Source: Mansonella perstans (lineage: Eukaryota > Nematoda > Chromadorea > Rhabditida > Onchocercidae). Taken from it: DNA of 64,000 bases. The translations under genes were made by a program, and so were the position numbers. Numbering within the stretch: position 1 is the stretch's first letter; each line of letters begins with the position of its first letter. The notes under the pieces are model-generated. The model saw only the letters and a list, made by a program, of their open reading frames with translations, ran no database searches and was not told where the DNA came from. Where the stretch lies: contig JBAMDO010000113.1 of NCBI GenBank assembly GCA_037074765.1, forward strand, positions 107,236 through 171,235. Reading direction: 5' to 3'. Positions 26,020-39,209 of the stretch are shown in pieces.

Positions 26020-29000
26020 ATGTTACAATCGTGGACCAATTATTTCGCAGTGCGGTGCCTTCAGTTCTTTTCATTACTTACACTTCTGAGTATGGTTACC
26101 GGTAGCTATCATGAACGCCGTCTTTATGATGATCTAATGAAAAATTACAATAATTTGGAACGTCCTGTGCAAAATCACTCACAACCTGTCGTGGTTAATT
26201 TTTATTTTTACAAAATTTTTTGAATACACGAGCGATATCGCTCGTACACTTCCGTTTTCCTCTTCAATATTTTTTTTTTTTAAAACGCATATGAATCATT
26301 AATAATATGAATAAGATACTCAAAATTAGTCGCAAAATGTTTTATTTAATTTTCCTTAAATTTGCATTAATTTTTTAATTTATTTGTTGAATTATTTGTC
26401 CGATATAAGTTTATGGCTAAATGCATCTGTGAATTCTTTATCAAAGAACGCAAAAAAAGTGGTTAATAATTTATTTAGGTTTATTTGAAAGTATCCTTGC
26501 AACAAATTATTGATGTTGACGAGAAAAATCAAATTGTTTTTGTAAATGCATGGCTTGATTTTGTAAGTTATATTTTTACAAAGTAATGTGTGCTATTTAA
26601 TTTGAATGCTTTGCTACTTTGACTATTTGAAATAATTTCAGCAAATTTTAACTGTCAAATTTAAGTGAAATAAGTCATTTCATGACTTTCACTAGTAATT
26701 TTAATCACACTTGATATTTGCATCCTTCTGGAGTACAAGTGAAAGTGATTCAATATTAAACAAACCATATCATATTTCGTTAATATTTCCCATTTGTAGG
26801 CATGGAATGATTATAAGCTTAGATGGGACAAAAATGAATACGGGAATATAACGGATGTTCGTTTCCCGGCTGGGAAAATTTGGAAACCAGATGTTTTACT
26901 TTATAACAGGTAAAAATCTTGCTCTAATTAATAATTGATGAAATTGAATCGATGACTTGTCAAAATAGATTTATGCAGATTGTTAAAAAATCGAAATAAA
27001 AGCCAACAAGTTTCGTTCAAAAACTTTTTAAATCTATTCGTTAAACTAACAAATGTATTCTAAGGTATGTTTTATACGCTGTTATATGAGGACTTCAGAT
27101 TGCATGATAATACCTTTATACTTTCATAATATACTAAATCAGTATAATAATACCATTTTTGCAGCGTTGATGCAAATTTTGATTCGACATATCCAACCAA
27201 TATGATTGTTTATAATACGGGTGACATTTCATGGATTCCACCTGCTATTTTTAAAATTAGTTGTAAAATTAACATCGAATGGTTTCCGTTCGATGAGCAA
27301 CGTTGTTTTTTCAAGGTAACTTATATTTTGTCCAATTTTTTCATTTATACAAGCATTTTTTGATGAAAATAAAAAGTATTTGATTAAAAGTTGGAAAGTT
27401 TCTCAATAGCCTAAGCCTCTTGAAGAATCCAATTTATTAAGAAATTCGAAAAAAACAAACTTTTCACATTTATTTATGTTTTGCTTGTGGAGTTGATTAA
27501 TTACATATAGCTGGTTTCTTAATTTAGAACTAAAAAATTTGCAAATTTCTAAGCCAATTAAAAAAAACTTTTTCCCAGTTGAACTTTTTTGTATTAAATT
27601 ACAATGTAAATTGTTACGAAGCAAAGCTGATTTCCAATTAAGCCGAAAAGTTCAAATGACACCAGTCTTTTCATTGGGACTAATGAAAGAACTGTTCTCA
27701 AATTTTCCATTTTATAAAGCTTACTAGTTTACTTTCATTAGCTGATTGAAAAAAATGATTAATTTATCATTATATTATTTCAATTTATTATTTCAAGGAA
27801 AAGAAAAATATCTAATACTCTGCAACTATTTGCAAGTAACTTCTGTCAACAAGTCATTTGCTATGCTAAAAATGATCATTTAAAATTTTGAATTTGATTA
27901 ATCTATTACACAGCATTCTAAAATACTTGCCTTATTATTTCAAGCTAACCATATTATTCAGTATCCCGAAATTGATTAATCAATATCATATAGTCTAACT
28001 TGAAATGATCATTTAATCAATAATTTAAAAAATTACACCAATATTTTGCTTGATTAAACGGAAGCAGTTAAATTCTTCCATTCTCCATTCTATCTGAATA
28101 TTAAAATTATCGATTGATACCTAGTAATAATTTGTTATTGAATGAATATGAATCAAAGAAATATTGGAATTAACATACAGCGATAGGCTATATATTTAAA
28201 TAAAGTAACGAGAGAGTAGCTGGTTGCTTATTGTGAAGATAATAAATCATCCGAGAAAAGCTTTTCCTTCCGATGTTCCGCTTTTTGTTTGTGTCGCTGC
28301 TTTTCATTCTTCTAAAAACGAATGAATTTATCATACTGTGTGATTTGCAAGTAAAAATCACTCTAGTTTATATTATCATCTATTTTTAACCCAAAATCAT
28401 TACATGTACTGATTTACTTAAAGATCACCACTGTAAACTTTATAATTAGATACGACAGTTTGTTGAGATGAATAAATGATAAAAGATACTTGTAAATCTG
28501 AAATATTTAAAAGTTCTTTCTCCGCTATTTTCATTTTGATAAATTTTAACGTGGAAAAATGAAATGATTGTTTGTTTGCAATTTTCTTATCATTTTTAAT
28601 TATCAAAATATTCTGAAAGCACTTGTTTTTTTCCCCAAAAAATGCACGTAAATAATTTTGTTCTATTTTATGAAATAAGATGAGAAGCAATTTGCAGTTT
28701 GGTTCTTGGACATATGATGGCGATAAATTAGATTTACAACCTGGAAAGGGTGGCTTTGATATTTCAGAATATATGCCAAGTGGTGAATGGGCTTTACCCA
28801 GTAAGCCATTTACAAGCATATCTGTTTTATTAAATTAGATACAAAAAAAGAAAGGAAATGATGAATGAGATATTTTAAATTCAATCAATTTTTCACATTT
28901 TCTAAATTTTTCGGCGATCAGTGATCAGTATTATGCTTTCAGTGACTACCGTATCAAGGACAGTGAAATTTTATGAATGTTGCCCAGAACCATATCCTGA

Positions 29001-32000
29001 CCTCAAATTTTATTTGCACTTAAGGCGTCGTACATTATACTATGGTTTTGATCATGCTTTAATTTTTTTTGCTTTTTATATTTAGATATTTTAAAATAAT
29101 AATCTAAATTTATGAAAATCCATATTTGCAATTAAATTAATTACATTAAAATTTCAAATTTAACTCAAAATTATTCAAGCACAATTATCTTTAAGCAATA
29201 CTAAAATCTAATGAAATTTGTCAGGTTTCAACTTAATAATGCCCTGTATATTAACAACATTGATGACACTGCTCGGTTTTACACTGCCACCTGATGCTGG
29301 TGAAAAGATCACTTTACGTATGTTTTCACTTTACGTAATATTATTTATAAGAATTTCTAACAAATTTTATTAAGCGATTAATTAATATCAATCAATTGAC
29401 ACTAAACTTGTGTATTATATGGAAACAAATATATTTGTTCATGTGATGATTAAAATCTGAAAAGTCAAATGCCCACTGTAAAAGCAGAACCTTAATTATC
29501 CCTATAATGAAAAAAGTAGCAAAATTTACCGACTGCAGAAAATACTGCGAAGATGACGAGGTCCATAAAATTCGAGCACAGGAGGAAATGTTGTCTGTTT
29601 CTGTTTTATAAAACATGCTGTATTTTTGAAAATTTCCTGTGTTGAATAATAGACTTCATTTCAATAACTGTGAAATATCCAACTTTTGCAAATTTTAGTT
29701 TTGCAAAGTATTAGTATTAGAGTGAAATTTTCGAAGAAAAATTTCTAGACAAAAACTTGAAAAAGATTTTCTACTTGCAGAGATAACAGTGCTCTTATCG
29801 ATATGCTTCTTTCTCAGCGTTGTATCTGACATGTCGCCACCAACCTCAGAAGCAGTACCACTTTTAGGTTTCAAATTTCTTTGCCGAATAATTACCTTGA
29901 AATGTATGAAATATGAAATATTTAAACTTTTGTGTGTTCATATTGCATATTTCTGAGAAATAAGCATCAACTTTAAACAATAACATAAGCTACTTAGCCA
30001 GGCATTTTTTTTAGCAATCCTAAGAATATTGAAATAAATTATAAATAAAGAATAGTTTTTTTTTTTTTTTTGATTGAAATTGGAATGGTTTGATTTAATA
30101 AAATTAAAATAGACCGATTAGCAAATAGTTGATGAAATACCAATTGGAAATGGTTGACCGTAAATTAATTTGTGATTAACGATTTCTAACCAAAAAAACT
30201 TTAATGGTTTCTTAATAGATTATTGCCTGTTAATGTCCAATTAAATATAATAAGTGGTCAATATAATCATTGCCTCTAAGTATGCAAGTTGGTGGAATTT
30301 TTTCTTGCCACATAACTATAAAAAATCTTTCCAAGCAAATGTTATTTATGATGAAAATTAAAATTCGAATTTTTTTTTTGTAAATTAAAAAAATGACTAT
30401 GTTATTTATGATGAAAGACTATGAAAAAAATTAAAATTCGAATTTTATAAATTAAAAAAATCTGTATTTTTCAAATAATTCCTGCATGCTTTTCTCATTT
30501 CAAAATATTTTAATCAATATTCACATGTTTTTTTTTCATCTTTTAATGAACGGAACAACATTTTCTCATCTTTTAATAAATAGAACAACATTTTCTCGTC
30601 TTTTATTCGCATTAATTCAGGAATATTTTTTTCGTGTTGTATGATTGTCGTTACGGCATCAACAGTTTTTACCGTATATGTGTTAAATTTGCATTATCGA
30701 ACATCGGAAACGCATGAAATGGGCACTTTGGTTAGTATTTAACAATTTTTATCCTTCTGATAAAACGAAAATTTTTTTTAAAATTTTGACAAAAGAAAGC
30801 GGAGAATAAGTTAAAAGAATGGATAAATAAAAAATGAAAAACAAGCAATTAAAATTGTAACTTTTATAAAAATAGTTATTTAAATAAAAAACGGTAGGAA
30901 AAAATTTTTTAAATTTTGAAAAAAAACTAAATTAAACAATATCAGACAAAAACATTGCTACTCTATTGGCTACCGTATATACTTCGAATAAATCGGCCAG
31001 GAGTTAACTTATCGTGGAAAGCGTTACCTTCGTTATTTCCAACTGCAAAGCCAACGACAAATAGTGAATCACTTATAAGGAATATTAAGGAAGCTGAAGC
31101 AAGTTCAAGGTAATGTGCAAATTAAAAAATTCATTGCATATGATATCAGTTCAGAGTGTATGGTAAAATTTATAAATTAAGGCATACAATATAGCAAGCA
31201 AAAAATTTTTCAATAAGGAATATGACACAAAATTTTTTGTTGCATATTGTTAATTTTATTATTTGTTTTAACTGTTCAATATTTATTAAGTATTTTACAT
31301 TTGTTAAACTATTTTCGCCAAGCTTATAATAGTAATAATTCGTGTTATTTTTTTTCACTTGTTTTCTTATTAATTGAAAAGGAAATATCCTAAAAAGCAA
31401 ATGAAGAAAAAGGATTGAATAAATTTTTAAATTTATAATATTTTTATCCAGTTTTGCACTTATTTAAAAATAAGAATGAAAAAATTTGTAAAAATCTCAA
31501 GTTTCAATAAATTAGAATAAATTGGACGAAAATGAAATCATTACAAGTAATTTAGGTGTAATTCTATGGATGTTGAATACAGAGTTTGCCAATATATGGC
31601 TGGTATTTCGAATGGCAAAAGTCCCATTTCAACAGTAATTAATGGACCTACAGTAAGCCTAATAAATTCATCCATTGATGATGGTGAACAGGCTACTTTG
31701 CTCATTTTACAACGAATATATCATGAACTGAAGGTAAATTTAACAGTTCAAAAAAACAACTGATTACAACGAAAAAGCCCACGTTAAATCAATGCTTTGG
31801 TGAAAAAGTATAATGTAAAGTGTGCGGAAGAATCCAATTTTATTATGTTTCATTCAATTTTTATTTAAAGTTTTATTTAGAAAATTAGCGAAATTTACAA
31901 ATTTAAAAATGGATTTCGAAAAAATAAAAAATTACTTTATATTTTTAAAATTTTTTTGAATTTTCAAAAAAAAAGGAATATTATACAACCAAAGAAAAAA

Positions 32001-32263
32001 AAAAACAGAAATAATGCTTATTTGATTTTAGTGAATGAAATGCTCTAAAATCAATTTAAAAAAAACAAAAAAAATTTAAAAGTATAAGGAAACTTCAGAT
32101 GATAACTAAGCGCATGACGGATGCGGAGAAAGATGAAGCAAAAGCAAATAACTGGAAATTCGCGGCAATTGTTGTTGATCGTTTATGCCTGTACATTTTT
32201 GCAGTATTTATTATTGCTTCATCCTGTGGAATATTGCTTTCAGCACCATATTTTATTGCTTAA
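26020..32263 (+). CDS. acr-16: Nicotinic acetylcholine receptor alpha subunit, ACR-16 type
   Basis: Twelve exons: 26020-26193, 26479-26562, 26800-26909, 27165-27315, 28698-28800, 28943-29044, 29225-29317, 29781-29867, 30621-30730, 30946-31109, 31556-31733, 32099-32263; 506 residues, all phases agree. Signal peptide about 1-29, then [19 protein letters not shown]. Cys-loop C156-C170 with FPFDEQ, vicinal C220-C221 (YECCPEP) marking an alpha subunit, then four membrane segments. M2 begins GEKITLQITVLLS with the cation-selecting Glu at the inner mouth, followed by [12 protein letters not shown]. The M3-M4 loop is variable and Ser/Asn-rich; M4 ends SAPYFIA. C. elegans ACR-16 (about 500 residues) forms fast levamisole-insensitive channels at muscle synapses and can act as a homopentamer; that role is inferred. 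The start is the first Met after the acceptor at 25977; an in-frame ATG at 25891 lies upstream of it. Confidence 0.95.
30340..30460. repeat. Duplicated AT-rich segment in acr-16 intron 8
   Basis: tgttatttatgatgaaa, aattaaaattcgaatttt and aaattaaaaaaat recur in the same order twice, with small indels. Confidence 0.7.
30538..30597. repeat. 30-bp direct repeat in acr-16 intron 8
   Basis: catcttttaatgaacggaac+aacattttct is followed directly by a copy with three changes, and the start of a third copy. It lies just upstream of exon nine. Confidence 0.8.
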
Positions 32264-34677
32264 TTAGTTTTTTTTTTGAATTTTTGCATAATTTATTTAA
32301 CATTTATTTAATTGTGTAATATTATTTCATTTTTATTGGCCTAACAGTTCGTACAACAAAAATAAATGGCAAATTCGTTTTTTTTTTTTCTTTGCTTTTT
32401 GCAATGGCAATAATAATTTGGTGAAAAACTTTTCTAAATGTTTTATGCACAGCAAAAAAAGTGGAATACATTAGTAAATTTTTGCAAAGTTACAATTATA
32501 TCAAATGATTTCAATCAAATCAATGAATACAATAACAATCAAAAATGAATATTTAACAAAATCATAATTAGAAATTGCTAACTTCATGTACAGTATCAAT
32601 AGTATGATGGGATTGCGCTGCATACAATAAAGTAGAAGCAATAATAATATTTTATTGCCTTATTCGGAAATTTTTCTGATAAACATGTCCTGTGCTTCAT
32701 AGTCATTTGTAGATTTGTAGCCTGTTGCTACTTAAAAGATTTCAATAAAATTTATAAATAATTTCAACATGAAATATTAATAAAACAATTGCAAATTAAT
32801 AAAAAAAGAACTGATAAAAATAATGATAAAATCATTTGTCAATTTAATAAAACAAAAAAAGGAAAAAGAAATTTGCATATATATTATGCAGAAGGTTTAC
32901 TGTAATGTTAATTATGTATGTACGGAAAGACAAAAATGTAGGAATATTTCAACTATTCAAAGTGCAAAATTGATTAGAATAATGTTAATGCAGCACATTT
33001 CATCTTTTTAAATTAATAATAATGCGGAAAACAGCACTTTAAGTCTTTAACAGTTATGTTAAATCACTTGATATAAACATAATGAACTATATTGACATTT
33101 CAAAAATCACTTTTATGTGAAATTGTTGACTGTTCTTGGATGTTAATTATTGCATATGACTATCATAATAATGAATCGAACATTAAAATGAACTTGTAAT
33201 TACAACTGTAATAGTAATAATAGTAATAATAACAATAATAATAAAATGTTGAAGCGAAAATGTTTCATTTACCACAAAAGTTATTTTCCCAAAATTTTAA
33301 ATCGACTAAAAGTAATTTATAAAGTCGCACAGAAATAATTTTATGAAAAAATTTGAGTGAAAGGAATTTAAAAAAAGAATAAGGGTGTTAGGATGAATTT
33401 AATCGTTTTGTTGTTGAATTTTAAAAATAAATAAATTGGAGAAATAACAGAGAAAAAAAAATGCTGATTAAGTTTTACGTTTATTATCGTATTAATGATC
33501 AATTTTCACTCTTATTAACATCAAAAATAGACATGTACGAATTTAGTTCAACGTAAATCCAAATTCTTTACCATGCACTTTTACTTAATATTTTATTTTC
33601 ACTTTTTGATGCATAAAAGTGTAAACAACTACAAAATTTTTAAAATCTCACCTTATAAATGACGGTCATTTGAATGGATCACAATTACAGCTTTAAAATC
33701 ACTCACGCTAAAATATCTTCAATTAGTTGCTGTTTGTTGGATGGATTATTACGGATGTTTGGATAAAAATTCAACAAAAATCCTGTTCAATGTATATTTA
33801 ATTGACAGATAACGAAGAAATTGAAATTGTTTCACATATAATTCGATAATCCAGTATTTCACATTTAGATAAACATATGTATATAAATAGGTTAAATGAT
33901 GATTGCACGGACGATAGCTATTTTAAAATCTAAAAATTGCTCGGATTTTATTTGCAGTCTTTCAAGTTATCATCTGACCGAACGATGCTTGCAGTCTCAT
34001 TTTCTATTCCCAATTGTCTGACAAAAATGCAACCTATTCGTGCTATTTTATTTAGAAGTTATTTTCGAAAATTTTGAGCATTTTTTTATTGCAAAATTTA
34101 ATAAGCAAAAAATATTTGCAACATTTTGCAGAGTAGCACCCTTTCCATAAATTTCCCTAAAATTTGAATAAAATTGCACTTTATTTCAAAGTATTTTTTT
34201 TGATAGCAATATTGTAATTAGTAATTAGCTCAAAATTTAGAAATTAATTACAATACTTAAAGTTGACTGATAACATTATCATTATTTATGCATTCTAAAA
34301 TTGAATGAAACATAAGTCTGCATAAAATTGCACAAATTTTCTCTCCACATTCTTTATTTTACTCATCTGTCGATTAGCTTTTACTACTTGACCAATTAAT
34401 TACCGCATTAAGCTTCTCCACTCACTTTTTTTTTCACTATTTTTATGTCAATAATCTAATCATTTTATACCACTGCTTCAGTATTAATTAATAAAATTCT
34501 TAAAGCACTTGAAAGAATTTCAAGAAAAAACTTAAAAAACTTTCAGTGCACAGATTTCTATTTCATGAAATTTTACGTGAAGCGATCGAAATATAAAATC
34601 TTTGATTAAAAACAAAAAAAATTTTAAAGGCAAAAAAGCAAGTAAAAAAGGAAAATTTTATTTAGACATAAAAGAAG
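32264..34677. other. Intergenic between acr-16 and the secreted orphan
   Basis: AT-rich, with a short TAA/ATA repeat near 33213-33243. No coding exon recognised on either strand apart from the polyadenylation signal. Confidence 0.6.
32361..32366 (+). terminator. Polyadenylation signal of acr-16
   Basis: AATAAA about 100 bases after the acr-16 stop codon, in T-rich surroundings. Confidence 0.55.
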
Positions 34678-35292
34678 ATGAATTGCATTCAAACAATTTG
34701 CCTGGTGATGCTTTGCTGTTGTTGGCCTGTTGCAGCAACAAATGGGGCTAATATTCAGGAAATTTCATTGCAACAAAATTCGAGAGTAATTTTATCGATC
34801 GTTAAAAATCAAAATACAATTTTTAAATGATAGAGACTTGAAATATGCTGAGTGAAGATAACGCTGTAAATTTTTTCAGAAATTTCACATATAAAAGTTG
34901 TCACATAAATGTTCTCGTTAATCATACGAAAAGGTAAATTTCAAGTAATCATTAAATGGTCCATTTAAAATTTTTGTTAAAGTAAATTATTCTGTTTAAT
35001 CAATTAATAATCACTGTTTCAGCACAATATGACTGACGATTCAACAAAACTTACGGAATTTGTTAATGATATCAAATTGTACCTGAAGAAGCTTTACGAA
35101 TTACATGAACAATCTCCGGAAGAATTCATCAAAGGCAAGGATGAAATCGATGAGATTGAAAAAGATGCTCGGAAGATAGTAGATACAATCAATCAGATAC
35201 GAAATGCTTGGAATGTTGAAGATTATACGAAAAATATGGCAATAATTTGTGGAATGTCACGAAATGCTAAATTGGAAGATGACATTAAATAA
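34678..35292 (+). CDS. Small secreted helical protein, orphan
   Basis: Two exons, 34678-34785 and 35023-35292, joined in phase 0 across a 237-base intron, give 125 residues. The N-terminus is a clear signal peptide (MNCIQTICLVMLCCCWPVAA, cut near residue 20-23). The mature part is highly charged and helix-like: TKLTEFVNDIKLYLKKLYEL, then acidic KDEIDEIEKDARKIVDTINQ, with an NMT glycosylation site at the exon joint and one Cys late on. I do not recognise the family; it does not match SXP/RAL-2 or other secreted worm families I know. The start is the only ATG before the signal peptide. The intron contains a 54-base piece with good splice sites that cannot be included without a stop. Likely an excreted/secreted or pseudocoelomic protein, by signal peptide only. 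Confidence 0.6.
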
Positions 35293-36435
35293 TTCAAAAT
35301 GGAAAACCTTTCATTATTTTTCTCTAATATATGTTTTACTGATTATTTATGATCAACTATTTCGTGATATATTATGTTATAATTACTATTCACAAATAAA
35401 TATTCAAATGAATGGAACTTTTCTATGCTGCATCGCAAAAACTGCATTGTGCAAATATTAAGTTTTAAATCATCATATAAGAAACAACAATTTTATTGAT
35501 CGAAGGAAAGATCATAGTTTTTTCGTCTGATTATTTTAATGATTACGACGAATACAATGGAAAATCCTACATTTTATGATTAATGTAACACTTTTTTAAG
35601 CATAGCATTGACATTTTATGCAAAATATTTCTTTCTGTTTTTCCTTACGACTTTTTTCACTTCTGTCTTTTATGAAATATACGTCATTACATGACATATG
35701 TCACCAGTTGCTAATATTTTAACAAGGAAAATAATTGGACGGATCAGTATGAATCGAATCTTTCTAGATCTCCAACATTTTTGATGATAAACTAATGCTA
35801 ATTACAATCATTTCAGCAAATAAGATAACGTCTACTAAAAAATAATGCTACCGATATTATGCAACATTACATAGCATTAGTTTATCACCAAAAGCTTAAC
35901 TGAATCTTTTTTTCGAATCTACTCAATTATTTGGAATTAAAGTGTTATTTCCAAAATTGCGTTACTAAAAAAAAGCCACATTCTTCGAATATGAATTTTT
36001 GATTATGAATAAATTAACTATGCATTCAACTACTTAAAAATGGTACAACGGAATAAATGAAAAATTATTCACAAATAACAATAAATTCTATTTCCCTTTA
36101 ACAAACATTACGAAAATGAACCCTAATAACAATGACTCATCATAGAAAATGCCGGTTTTAGTTGCAACGAAGTGCATCAACCTAGTTTCATTTGCTTCGA
36201 AAATATTGATAATATTCAGTAACATTCACTTCGCAAAATAATTATCATGAAATATATATATAAATATATATACATATATTTATAATGCTAGTAAAATTTC
36301 ACCAAAATTTACGAAATTTGTAAACATCAATGATGGAGATAAAACTTTATACTGAAGGAACTTAATTTAGGTGAATCGCTCAAAAACAAAGAGTGCATAT
36401 GATTTAAAACACAGTGCCAAAACCCATACAGTTAA
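35293..36435. other. Intergenic between convergent genes
   Basis: 3' flanks of the secreted orphan and SRP14. Holds an imperfect TA-rich tract at about 36246-36290; nothing else recognised. Confidence 0.6.
35395..35400 (+). terminator. Polyadenylation signal of the secreted orphan
   Basis: AATAAA 103 bases after the stop codon at 35292. Confidence 0.5.
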
Positions 36436-37734
36436 TTAAATCTTCACTGCACTTTTTGCAACACTTGCTGATTTAATCTTCGCTTCCACTCCTGTTTTCC
36501 GTTCACGCTTCTTCAAATTATCCATATTTGCTTTTAGGATACCGGCATATGCCAACTGGAATTTATTTACTTCTTTAGGATGGACCTGAAAGACCATAAA
36601 CGAATAAATGAAGATATTCATATTATATACATATATAAGATATATAAGATATGGGAGAGAAGGAGAGGGAAAGAGAGAGAGATACTTCATTTATCTTAAA
36701 ATTCAGGTAACTTGAAAGAATTTCCAAATCAAACTACATCACCCAGAATAAAATTAATACATTTATTCAAGTACAAATGAAAAATCGAAGTCAAACTAAT
36801 TAGTTTATAGTTGCACTAAAAATAATTGCGAAAATCAACTCTCTCAAACAAAGAAAACTCAGTATTTCCAATCATTTTTTTAACTTTACCACAGTGCTGA
36901 TTTTCCTGTCACCAAATTTTACTCGAAAAAGGCAAAGATCTTCGCCTTTCAGTGATTGCTGTACTTCATTCCTCGGATAGGGCTTCGTCCTTCCATCATC
37001 TGAAAATATCTTATAGAAGCATTAACGAATAAACGTTTGAAAAAAAAAAGGATAAAACCAACTTTCAAAAAGTAATGATTGGTAATGATTATTTCGAATG
37101 TATGATAAATAGGACTTAATTACATTGCTTAAGTTGTCTTTCAGCTTTTACCGTTGAGAATTCATCTCATACTTCTAACAGATTTGGAAAAGTATAATCA
37201 TTTCAAATAATTTTATACGTTAAATTGAATAGAAGACAATCAATGTTGCACATCTAGCAACAATAAAACTCATTTTAGATCAAAAACCTTATTACCTTTT
37301 GATTTTGCGAAGCAAAGTAATATAATGACATAAGCACTTGATAATCTAATTCAAATACCAGTAATTACAATAAGTAATAATGCTTGAAAATAATAATATG
37401 GATAAAAGAAGTAAAACAGTTGCCAAGAATTAAGTCTAATATTTTTAAAAAAATAGGGAAAAAATGATTTCAAAAAAAGAGAAATAAAAATAAAATATAA
37501 AAAAATCTTTTGCTTTTGTTGGCGTTTTTGTATTCGATGTTAAAATTTCTCAGTATGTCGTTATGAAAAAAAAAAAAAAAAACAAACAGATGAATAGAGT
37601 ATTCTGTGGATATATCAGTAAAATTACTTACAATGTTTCAGAGTAATAGTTATCGTATGTTGGGTGGAAGTTCGACATTTCTGAAATAATTTTGTTAATT
37701 CTGCCAGGAAATGATCGTTGTCCAACAAAGTCAT
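36436..37734 (-). CDS. SRP14: Signal recognition particle 14 kDa protein
   Basis: Three exons, 37734-37632, 36999-36890, 36585-36436; 120 residues. SRP14 pairs with SRP9 on the Alu domain of SRP RNA and slows elongation while the ribosome is delivered to the ER. Family landmarks: start MTLLDNDHFLAELTKLFQKC, then YDGRTKPYPR, GDRKISTVV, KEVNKFQLAYAGILKANMD and NLKKRERK, followed by a basic tail. The human Ala-rich tail is absent, as expected outside primates. The ATG lies directly on a splice acceptor (TTACAG|ATG), as in spliced-leader nematode messages. Confidence 0.95.
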
Positions 37735-37736
37735 CT
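37735..37736 (-). promoter_or_regulatory. Probable trans-splice acceptor at the SRP14 start codon
   Basis: GAATTACAG abuts the ATG with no 5' UTR between; no upstream exon is visible. Confidence 0.5.
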
Positions 37737-39209
37737 GTAATTCTTAATTTCTAGAAAAAAAATTATAATATTTAAAACGAGAACAGTGCAGCGCTGAAAT
37801 TATTGATTACAATTTATAATCACTTTAATTAAATATAACTTTAAAATATATGAAATGAAAGCATATTATCTATTCATGAATAAATTTTATGTTTATTTGA
37901 CTTTTCTTCCAAATTTTTACCTTGGCAACAAATAAATTATTGGAAATGAAGAAAGACGAGGAATAGTACGACCCATTACTATCCCTTATATTACAACTAT
38001 TGCTAGTTTGAAATTTAAAAAAAAAACACAAACGGAAACGTGTCACACACGTAAATGTGAATTACAATTCGTATTTTACTAAGTAATGTAATTAAATGCA
38101 GGAAGATAAGTAAAAGGCAAAATTGGAACAAATATTTAATTAAGTTGGTTAAGAGCGTTTTTAAGCGCAAAATATTAAATAATATTAAATATGTATGTTA
38201 TGTATATAGTTATTGTCCCATTAAAATTTTAAATTTTAAAATGGCTCTTACTAACGACGACAGGAGGCCATAATTTTCAACCATTAATACAAAGGTAATA
38301 AACAATTATCCCTCATTTCGTCAATTTTTTGTACAAATTATTTCTTAAATTCCATTTTCCTTTTCGAAATACTTTTAGCGAGAAAACTTCGTTTCTTTTC
38401 TTTTTTCATAAATTCTCATTTGAAATACTGAAAATTAATCATCTAACTGATTTAAATGAATTACATCTAACTGATTTACATGAATTACATTTAACTGATT
38501 TACACGAATTATATCTAGCTGATTTACATGAACTATATTTAACTGATTTATATGAATTACACCCCAAATACCACTGCCCCCGCTAAGTTCTTTCACTTAG
38601 AAATTCAATCCGAACCAATCCTTTCAATGAATCACCATACATCTGTCAGCTGAGATGCTATATGAAAACTGAAAATCCCAGCAAAAGACGTGGAATTTGC
38701 TAGGAGATTGTAACTAAATTAAATTCCATTCCAAAATTTCTCCCACAATTCAACTTTTACAAATTTTTTAAAAAATAAACTATAGCTTAAATTTCTTATA
38801 TAATTCAACTCTACTGCGCTTTCAAAATTTTCTTGAAATTTCAGTAATAATTGTTCTATCAATTTATGATGTAAATTTATACTTTCTCAGCATTCCATAC
38901 ATTCATATCTTATAGTTGCAAATTCTCCAATACTAATATTTGAGTTAAAAGACCATTTTGATATATGAACTATTTAAAACTTCTGAATTCACAACCAAAA
39001 GTGTTTCTTTTGAAAAGCGCAGTGAATTATAAGCAGAATATTTCTTCTTTTCGATTGGCTCCATATAAATGTATAACTGAGAGAGGCCTTAGAAATTGCA
39101 GCAGTGTAAATTTTATGTGAACGGATTCATTTTTCACTTACGCAAGTGAATTACACTGAGTAGCAATGAAAATTTTATTCACACCGTACACATTTTACAC
39201 GTTATTATT
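37737..39209. other. Intergenic with a minisatellite
   Basis: Between SRP14 and the DM9-like gene. Apart from the 24-bp minisatellite at 38440-38563 nothing is recognised; the open frame across the repeat is a by-product of it. Confidence 0.6.
38440..38563 (+). repeat. 24-bp minisatellite, about five copies
   Basis: The unit catctaactgatttacatga+atta repeats five times with scattered changes. Being a multiple of three it keeps an open frame of HLTDLHEL-like octapeptides, but no gene around it uses this frame. Confidence 0.9.

Noticed and set aside
28418..28819. 133-codon minus-strand ORF
   Set aside because: It is the antisense shadow of acr-16 exon 28698-28800 plus AT-rich intron.
38329..38586. 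85-codon plus ORF over the minisatellite
   Set aside because: Open only because the repeat unit is a multiple of three; starts from a non-ATG codon and has no splice context.
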